64,000 nucleotides of DNA, taken from assembly GCA_950022295.1 (NCBI GenBank), contig OX465598.1, positions 178,020,001-178,084,000 on the forward strand. The letters are read 5' to 3'. Shown piece after piece: positions 56,002 to 64,000 of the stretch (its first letter is position 1; every line of letters starts with the position of its first letter). This DNA comes from Bromus sterilis (taxonomy: Eukaryota; Streptophyta; Magnoliopsida; Poales; Poaceae). The notes beneath the pieces are model-generated. The model was not told the DNA's origin. It did not search any database and was given only the letters and a program-made list of their open reading frames with translations. The position numbers and the translations under genes are program-made.

Positions 56002-59000
56002 TGTCGGTACCCGGGGTTAGCCTATGCAAGTACAGTTAAGACATAGTCATATGGAGAGCCGAGAACCGCACCCACTTGTCTAAGCAGAGAAGGCCAAGCA
56101 CTGAACATTCTCGGAAAGCATCGTACGTGAGGGGCATCCCATCCAGGCCGGATGATCAACTGAGATGGGTCCTCATCGTCCGCACACAAGTCAAATGATA
56201 TGGGTGGTGAACTCCCATATTCAAAGACAAGTCGCCTCAACCATACTACCGACTATCTCAAAACTCTTACATAGACTTACTCCAGCCCGATCACTTAGTC
56301 GGGGTCTAGGGCGGGCTCGATCATACCACAAAGTGTGCACGAGACGGAGTCTCGAGCAATCGCATCGCGATGCCCCAAGCTGCGCACATCTAAGGGCCAC
56401 TTGGTGTATGAAAGGCCGCCAGCCAGAACACAACTAAGGTCTCGAAAACCCATACGAAGACATGCATGTTATAAACATACACGCAACACACATGCCTTGT
56501 ATGAACAGCAGGTACCATTGCAATTCTCTACAAAGTGTACATTTTATTTATAACTCTTATAGAGTACACACAGAGATCACATACATGTGATCCAACATTA
56601 CAACACAGGCGGAAGCAAATTATGTCTGAGTACAGACAAGTTTAACAAATGGCTTAAGAAGCCTTATTTAAAGAGAAAGCCCTCCACGAGGGAACCAGTC
56701 TGCTGACTGGGACTAGACTAGTTTAACTTCAGTCGTCCATCTCGATGAAGAAGCCACCTTCGGGGTCAGTGGCATCATCTAAAACTTAGATTAAGCAAAC
56801 GTGAGTACAAATTCGTACTCAGCAAGACTTACATAGGAGCTATACTACTCATGCACATGTATCAAGGTAAAGGGAGGTGGGGTTCACTTGCAGAAATGCC
56901 AGCTTTGACTTGGCTAATCCTGAACTACGAGTACCAGACTTTGAGGTAAGAAGCGTACACGAGTCCACTACTTTCTCCAACCAATACACCACTATGGTTC
57001 CTTCCTCGACTTCCCCACGAGGAAGCACGCCATAGCACTCACACTTATCTTGGTGTATTTTAGAAGTATCCGGTTCAAGTTATCTAATAATCAAGCTAAG
57101 CTTTCCAAGTAGTCCATAACCGCGGACGCGGCTATTCGAATAGTTTTGTTAACCTTGCAAGGGTGTACCGCTACACACACATGATCATCATTTACCGCCT
57201 TTGTACTCGACACCATTCAAGGGGTGCCGGCGAGGATGCTCACCACAACTGTTACCTCATAGCCTATCTAGTCCAAGAAAGCCGCCTACTTGGGTTGGCT
57301 ACCACTATCGTGAACCCGGCCGGTTTACCGAAGTGGACCCAAGCGATGTGTGCGTGGTGCATAAGCCGGTCTCGGGTGAGCCGTTCTCTCACTTAGCATC
57401 CAGGCCACAAGCCTACCAGAACTTCGAACTACTGCGACATCTGGACATCGAAAGGGATGAGTTAGTAAGTTGAGTGGGGTCAGTGAGCCCAATGTGTGGT
57501 TGTACTCTTCATCTTGGATCAGCACACAAGAACTCGTACTAGGGCGGTGTTCAACGACACAACCCACCGTGTACTCCTACACAGCCTCTCATCGTTCACC
57601 TTGTATTAGGGTCGATTCACCAACACTTTTCTACCATCATCAACATGATCATTCCCATCCCGACTCACATCACAGTAACAACATGGTATCATACTAAGCA
57701 TGCAATAAGCAGTAACATTGCAGGGGCCACATGATATCAAACAACTCCTACATTTGCTAGGATTGTGGTTTGCTTACTACTGTGACAAAATGATAGGTCA
57801 TGCAAAGGAATGGGTTCATCTATGCGGTAGAATCGTAACATGGTGATCATCCTAAACAATGCATAAGCGAGACATGAGAAGGAAGTGGGATTTTATCGAC
57901 ATGATCAATGGGGGTTTGCTTGCCTTGCTGACGAGGTTCGGGTTCTGGATCTTCAGCGAAGGGGGTGACCTCTTGCTCCGGTTCCACCTCTACTCGACAA
58001 AAAAAGCACGAAGTAGCAATCAATATGAATGCAATGCTCAAGCACATGATTGAATGTTTAAAACTTGAAGTATAAGTTTTGATGTGTGTGAGGCAATTCC
58101 ATTTAAGTGGAGTATATTGCATTTAAAATGCAAATTCAAACTCCACATTTGAATTTAGCTTAGCCAAGTTGAATGTGACATCGTTTGATCATTTTGAATC
58201 AACTTCAAATGTGTATGATATGCCTCTGAAGTGTGGTTGAATTACATCATAATTCCATGGTCCAAGTAGCAAAAGCATTTGGTTTGAATTTGAATTAAAT
58301 TCAAATAAACCAAATGACATATGCTACTGGTCCCATTTTAAATTCAACTCAAACAGAGTTGAAAGTTGCATATTTGGAAAGATAATTTTCTCCTGATCAT
58401 TTTTCATATATTATTTGTCCAATTTGGAATTAATATGAATTTTCTATGAATTTCCAAAGTTTGGGGTATTTTCTGGATTTTCTGGAATTCTTTTAATTTA
58501 GAAAAACCTTTAATGCGCCAGCACTGCATCAGCATGATGTTAGGGGGGTTTTGACCCCGGTCAAACTGACCAGTGGGCCAGGGCTGTCAGCCTCTCATCT
58601 AATTTCCCTGTTAGATTAATCTAACAGAGAGGATTAGAGGGGGCTGGGCCCACCTGTAAGTGACCCAGGGGGTTAGATTAGTGGCTAATCACCCTGGCCA
58701 CGTCAGGCTTGCCGGCGGCTAGCCGCCGGTGGCCACCAGCACGGCGGCGCTGCACGGGGAGAGGGCTCCCGTGGTCCAAATTGCGCGCTTCGACCACTGA
58801 GACGAAGCTCTCGGTGTCGCGCGTCGATTGTGACCAAAAGGAGAGGTGGGGAGGCCCTGTACGCAGACCGGCGTCGAGCTTTGCGGCGGCGGGGCTACTG
58901 GCTAGAGGTCGAATTCGATACGGAGCTCCAAATGGCGCGTGGTTGGGTGCGTTCGAAGCAACAGAGCACGGGGAATGCAAAGGACAAGGTAGCGGGGTCA

Positions 59001-60084
59001 ATGGCTTAACGGTTGCTCGCCGACGACGAGCACGGCGGCTCGGTACTCCGGCGTCCATGGCAGCACGAGACAGAGGAGAAGAAGGAAGCCGTGGCTTGAG
59101 GGGAAAAGCTCACCAGACGCTGGTGAACACGTTGGAGCAGGCGTCGGAGGCTGGGAAGTTACGGCGGCGGCGAATCGATCCACTTGAGCTCCGGCGGCCG
59201 GCGACGATCCGATGAAGCTGGCGTCACCCCTAGTCCAAATTGGAGCTCCTTCTTCCGCTAGTCGACGGAGTCGAGGATGGCAAACACACTGGACAGCTCG
59301 GCTGGGTTCCTCGGCGTCGATGGCCACGCGGAAGCGCTGCGGTGTTCCGGCGAGTCTTCGGGTGGCGACGGAAACGAGCACGGGAGGAGGAGGAGGAGGT
59401 TCTGGAGGGAGGGAGAAAGATCGGGACGTCTCCCGGACGTCTCCAGCGAGGAGGTAGGGCTCGGGGCAGGCAGGCAGCTGCCTGTCGTGCCCACGGCGGT
59501 CGCCGGTGAGGTGCCTGCCTGCCTGGAGGGGAAGAAGACGCATGTACCCCCTCCAGGTGGGCTGGGCCGGTTGAGGTGAGTGGCCTAGCCCCTGGGCGAC
59601 AGGTAAGTTCTTTTCCTTTTTCTGTTTAATATTTCCTTTCTGTTTTTCTGTATATTTGTTTTGACTTTGGTAAAAATACCAAATCATTTTATTAAATGCT
59701 GAAAACTTTTATGTGGCCTCATAATAATATGGACTAGCCACTCATAAACTTTCAACATTTTTAAAATTCAAATAATTTGAATTTTAAATCAAAAAGGGGT
59801 ATTTCTTTAATACCAAGGTACTGTTTGAATATTTGAAAAATCTATGAGCATGGGGTGGTTCCCACATCACTTGATATGTGATCACACTCATTTATAAGAC
59901 TTTTCAAAACTCTAACATGAATTTTTGGAAAAGATTTTTATCTGGCCCTTTGAATTAATTCATCTGGGGGTGTTCCTTCTCCCATTTTGATTTTGAAATT
60001 GATTTCCAAGATTTCTTTTTGAAATTTTTTACATGATGCAAAGTGACTTGATCCTAGCACATTACCTAACAGAGGGTTCTGACA
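56002..60084 (-). mobile_element. W: long solo LTR inserted in the Z repeat array
   Basis: It is 4083 bp, TGTCGGTACCCGGGG to GGTTCTGACA; on the minus strand it starts TGTCAGAACCC. The flanks are ATCCA on the left and ACCA on the right, consistent with a duplication that lost one base. The array is continuous once it is removed. Features such as 'gcggaag...atgtctgagtacagaca' near 56620 parallel the reversed X LTR near 21500, so it is a distant relative. There is a GC-rich island at about 58690-59600 as in X LTRs. No internal domain and no supported gene; AT-rich filler makes up 58050-58520 and 59600-60060. Confidence 0.75.
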
Positions 60085-60557
60085 ACCAAGCTGTGCGCAA
60101 CTCGGACGAGAACTTATAATTTTTTTCTCATAAGCGCTCCCCAAAACTCAAGAGGTTGACGAGCACAACATCATCTGCATTGAGGATCTTGTTCACGAGA
60201 CCTTCAATGATGGACACACTTCAAAGAGACAAACAACTTCCTCTGGCTATTCAGGCTGAAAGCACCGTTTGGCAGCCTGAAGAGGAAGAGGAACCACTGC
60301 GTCGAGCAGGAGGATGCTAGTAACCGTGAGAACCACATCAACCAGCTCGTTCAAAGAATAAACCTGTTATATGTCAGGAAGCAGATGACGAGCTACCAAG
60401 AGAACCAGTTCAGAAACACGCATAGATAAGATTAAGCAAAAGCATGTCTAGTGCCCAAGGCACAACATCAAATAGCGAAATTTATTACAGATCCACTCGA
60501 CATTCGGAGGAAAATTTAAGAAATGTTTTTACGACGCTCCAACCCAACCGAGCTCGC
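60085..60557. mobile_element. Z array end and 3' flank of the antisense gene
   Basis: 60085-60210 is a last B-type unit (AAGCTGTGCGCAACTCGG, ATCATCTGCATTGAGGATC). From 60210 to 60557 I see no repeat and no conserved frame. It should contain the 3' untranslated end of the minus-strand gene. Confidence 0.6.
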
Positions 60558-63500
60558 TCATTCCTCGCCAGCTTCGACCGACTCACTTGTTACGCCAGTC
60601 GACTCCACGAAGAAGTCCAAGTCAGCCATCAGTGCAATCCTACTAGTAGTCTCGGCATATCGAGAAAGGAAGGTGGTGCAGCTCTGACCCTCTTTAGGAT
60701 CACCACCACCAACGTTCTCAAGATTATGGACTCGCTCCGGAAAATGCGCTTTGGTCAGAGCCAACACATAGTTCGCTCCACTCCGTGCCGCAGAACACTT
60801 CCAGCGTGCCAGCTGCTAAGGAGCTTCTTGCAGGATGGGCACAACAGTGTCCAGCTTCACTCTACTTCCCTCGCCAGGAGATAACCTGCTCTTCAAGGCT
60901 ATAGTAGCACCCATGACCTCTTAGGAAAATCTCTTTGCCTTGGCGCACCTCATGGTTAGCAGCCCACGAGCCAAAGAAAACTCTGTGGTCACTGGCGTGT
61001 AGTTGTCCCTTTTCATCATCTCCGCAAATTCGGCCATTCGAGCTTGCTTGGCTTCCGGGTCGGTCCCATACGCTGCACAAATAAGAGATAAGTATATGCT
61101 AGAGGGGCATGACACCAATCATTCCTCCCAAACCTGTCACACAACTCACCAGACAAAGTTTCGCTGAAGACAGCAAACCTCCCATCGCAGTACTCCTCAA
61201 CTGCTCTCACCACTTTCCGAGTCGCCTCCAGCTCGGCCTTATGCTTTTCTTCATCCTTGGTGCGCATCTCGGACAACTTCGCCAAATCAGACTCAAGCTT
61301 GGCGATGCTGCCCTCGTTCTCCTTCACCGCCTTCTTGTAGTAGTGCAGACTTGTCTCTAAAGACTTCTTCTCCTTGGCCCGCTTCTCGGCTTGGTCTATC
61401 TCCTTCTTCATTTTTGCCACAAAATCATCGCTCTCCTTGACCTTTGCATCAAAAGCTTTCTTGGCCGCTTCTGCAACAGCGTACCAAAAACAGAACATAT
61501 TAAGGGATCAATAGGATGACAAAAGATACCAAAGCCGGGGCGCGAGTGAGGTCTATATCGGGATTTCTCACCATTGTCCTCAGCATGCTGTTTTTTCAGC
61601 TTGTTATGCTCTTCAAGCAGTGCTTCGTACGCATTCTTCGCAGCTGCATTTTCCTCTTGTAACTTCACAAAGACTGAACCAAGCTTGCAAGACTCCTACG
61701 AAGGGAAAGAAATACCATGTTATAAACAAAAACCTCCTATCAAAAGACTCCGAATAACTTCAAGAAGTTACTCGGAGCCTTGGGGGCTACACCCAGTGGG
61801 TGCACTAAGAAGTGCTCCCACGGGAAGATCATCAAAATGATAACTCCTATCGAAAGACTCCGACTAACTTCAAGAAGCTACTCGGAGCCTTGGGGGCTAC
61901 ACCCAGTGGGTGCATTAAGAAGTGCTCCCACTGGAAGATCATCAAAATGGTAAATCCTATCAGAAGACTCCGAACAACTTCAAGAAGTTACTCGGAACCT
62001 TGGGGGCTACACCCACTGGGTACACTAAGAAGTGCCCCCAGTAGAAGTTCCAAACCTTCAGAGTAACAACAAATCTGCCAGAAAGTTACTCGGAGACCCA
62101 CTGGGTAGAAAACTTACATAAGTACTTACGTGCATGTTGGACTTCACCAACTCAGCCTCAGAAGCTAACTCGCGCCGGCGTAACTCGAACCGGGCCGCCT
62201 TAACCAAAGACTCCTTCAGGCCACTAATGATGGAATTCTCAACGGGGGCACTAACCGAAATTGACGCCGAAGCGGCAGGCCCAGCCCCTTGAGCGGTAGC
62301 TGGGACAGCGGAAGTCCCCTTGGCAGACTTCTCAGCGGGAACCTCAGGTGCAGCAGAAAAGGTGGGTAGGCTGCTGGCAGTAGCGAGTACAATTACCTCA
62401 GGAGTAACGACTCCGGTATCGGCTGGCTTGGTCGCGATCCGGGTTGGACCTGAAGAGGAATCAATGTCCATGTCTACGAAAAAACGACAGACAGTCAAAA
62501 ATAGAAGGTCGCAGTAGCAAAAACACCAACAGATATAATCAGGAATTCTCACCGAAAGCCGTGGCATCTTCTAGAATGGTGTCCATGACAGGAAAGTCAG
62601 TCACCCCGCAGGTCCTGACATCCTCAAAAATTTCAGCACTCGGATCCTCAGCCCCAGGCAGTGACTCAGAACCACTCGGACGGACACTACAAGACAAAAT
62701 AGTCAAAAAAGGACCGAGAAATCACCCAAACTCCAAGGCAAAGGGAACTAGCAGCATTACTTGTGAACAGTCTTGAAGGTACGCCTCAGGGGAGCAACTT
62801 TGGCCGGACCAGCTCCAGCCCCCTTGGCCTTCTCAACAGCAACATCCCCCGAGGGGTTAGCCTCCCTGCCGCCAAGTGTGACGAGCTTCTTCTTCTTCAT
62901 TGGCGCAACTTTCCCAGAGCTAAGGCCTAAGGATGGAAGTTTTCCACTACCTTCTTCACCACTCGAGTAAGGCCCTCCCATGCCGACTCGCGATCCTGGT
63001 TATTCTTCGAGTGCTGCTCGGAGGTCACCTGTACAACATCCACCTCGGACTCCAGCTCTTCTCCAATCTCAACTCTGACCCCCGCGCCAGCAGTACTGTC
63101 TTCGTCTTCCTCGAGAGGATGTTGCAGAGCCAGGGGAATGGCAGAATGGAACTGGGAAGAATTCTAACAAATAAACCCAAAAGTCCGAGTTAGAAACGAA
63201 AAAGCAGAGTATGTCTCAGAACACAAAAAAAACAGAACGACATACCAAGGTCGGAGGATTCTCGCTGCTGAGAGGTTTTACTCGGCCTGTCGGCTGCAGA
63301 CCCTGGGTCACACTGGTAATAATCTTCATCTAGAGCTCAAATTCATCCAGGGGCATCTCGGTGTTACTGTACCGGGTGTCATCCTGCAGATCAGAGTACG
63401 TCCACATCCCCCGAGCCCTGGCTTGGAGAGGCTGAGTCTTCCGAATCACAAAAGTGGCTATCAGGTCCATGGCGTCCAAGCCATTCTTATTCAACCTAAT

Positions 63501-64000
63501 GATCTCACGCTGTAAAGGAAGCACTTGCTCCTTCTCGGTGTTGGTGAGCCGAGGGTTCCAACCCTGGGAAGAAGTCAGCCTTACATCCGAGTAAGGAGGC
63601 AGTGTACGTACCCCCGGCTCCTCGGTCACCTTGCAGTAAAACCAACTATTCTGCCAATTCTTGAAAGAGTTGGGCAGGCTGGAGGAGAAATACTGAACCC
63701 CCTATTTCCGAGCCAAGAACAGACCGCCACACAGATGATTGAACTCCACAACACAGCCCTCCCCGGACTTCTTCGCCTTCTGAGGCTTAATGGCGTATAT
63801 GGTACGGAAAAGATGCCAATGGGACTCTATGCCCAAATAGCCCTCGCAGAGGGTAAAGGAGCTAGAAAGAAGGGTAATGGCGTTGGGGACAATGTGATGA
63901 AGTTGGGCACCCGTAAAGGTCAAGAAATCCAAGAAAAAGGGATGCGGTGGGAGAGAAAACCCGCGATCCACATGCAAAAGAAGGATGACCCGCTCACCGT
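60558..64000 (-). pseudogene. Spliced antisense gene of Z, at least 7 exons; transposase_28-like N-terminus and coiled coil
   Basis: Exons on the minus strand: 63246-64000 (start outside window), 62761-63151, 62553-62686, 62130-62473, 61572-61695, 61150-61470, 60558-61072. All six introns start GT and end AG and the phases join (for example ...TTC G / AC ATG). Exon 1 has FFLDFLTFTGAQLHHIVPN, LCEGYLGIESHWHLFR and NSFKNWQNSWFYCK, the pattern of grass 'putative gypsy type transposon' proteins (Pfam transposase_28, from memory). The middle is Pro/Ala/Glu-rich with a KKKK patch. Exons 5-6 are a long coiled coil (LQEENAAAKNAYEALLEEHN, EIDQAEKRAKEKKSLETSL). Lesions: TAG at 63702 and 63330, a frameshift in exon 2 near 62950, TAA and TAG in the last exon. 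Coding length at least 860 codons. Function unknown. Confidence 0.8.
61735..62060. repeat. Three tandem copies of a 110-118 bp unit in an intron of the antisense gene
   Basis: The unit carries GACTCCGA(A/C)TAACTTCAAG, AAG(T/C)TACTCGGAGCCTTGGG and GGCTACACCCAGTGGGTGCA, then TAAGAAGTGCTCCCA. Copies begin near 61746, 61856 and 61967. They lie between exons 4 and 5. CCTTGGGGGCTACA resembles the CTTGGGGGCTACT of the main Z array. Confidence 0.85.

Larger units (their letters stand above)
43102..64000 (+). mobile_element. Z: Tat-lineage Gypsy element, continuing past the window
   Basis: A 648-bp 5' LTR, primer site, gag, protease, RT, two RNase H domains and integrase on the plus strand. Then come an array of tandem repeats and a spliced gene on the minus strand. 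The left target would be GGGTG (43097-43101). The 3' LTR is not in the window. Two solo LTRs interrupt it (44100-47939, 56002-60084). The order is the same as in E1 and E2 although the sequences are distant. Confidence 0.88.

Noticed and set aside
56022..56240. Minus-strand frame of 72 codons at the edge of W
   Set aside because: It lies in the last bases of a solo LTR; I could find no support for a gene.
58678..59687. Several frames on both strands in W
   Set aside because: GC-rich island of a solo LTR, with compositional open frames and no recognisable domain.
1..64000. Host genes, tRNA, rRNA or organellar inserts
   Set aside because: Reading both strands, I could assign nearly every stretch to a transposable element or its spacer and saw no such gene; covariance-model searches were not possible here.

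Overview
This window reads as intergenic DNA from a large grass genome, most likely a Pooideae cereal or forage grass (wheat, barley, oat or ryegrass type). Almost every base can be placed in a nest of LTR retrotransposons and one DNA transposon. I see no host protein-coding gene, tRNA or rRNA. The organism call is inferred from the element types: very long chromovirus-type LTRs with an initiator-Met primer site, Athila-like elements with gag and protease only, Tat-lineage Gypsy elements, and a Harbinger-type element. Family names such as X, E1 and Z are local labels.

Layout. 1-3038 is the end of an X-family LTR and its leader. 3039-4062 is a Tat gag/protease scrap. 4063-5592 holds two truncated Athila-like LTR heads, one inside the other. 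At 5593 a second X LTR (X3) begins; it ends only at 42052 because other elements are stacked in it. These are a solo LTR (Y, 5727-7111) and an Athila-like element (E3, 9660-40978). The 5' LTR of E3 was hit by a Tat element (E2, minus strand, 10192-33081). E2 carries a Harbinger-type element (11280-20238), a reversed X solo LTR (21292-24979) and a Copia-like solo LTR (V, 25425-26688). The Harbinger was hit by a second Tat element of the E2 family (E1, 11437-19500). After X3 come a 603-bp leader and another X LTR head (X4, 42656), which was hit by a large plus-strand Tat element (Z, 43102 to beyond the window). Z carries an X solo LTR (44100-47939) and another long solo LTR (W, 56002-60084). Exact 5-bp or 3-bp target duplications fix most junctions.

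How the parts relate. E1, E2 and Z share one plan: gag, protease, RT, RNase H, second RNase H and integrase on one strand, then tandem repeats that contain polypurine-tract-like motifs, then a separate gene on the opposite strand before the 3' LTR. In E1 and E2 that gene has its own TATA box and encodes a B3-fold-like protein; the E1 copy is intact although its gag-pol is wrecked. In Z the antisense gene is a spliced gene of at least seven exons. All six introns visible in the window have GT-AG ends and compatible phases, and the product resembles grass 'putative gypsy-type transposon' proteins followed by a coiled coil. These cargo genes and the repeat arrays beside them are the most interesting content. 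The gag-pol regions of E1, E2, E3 and Z all carry nonsense changes, frameshifts or active-site substitutions.
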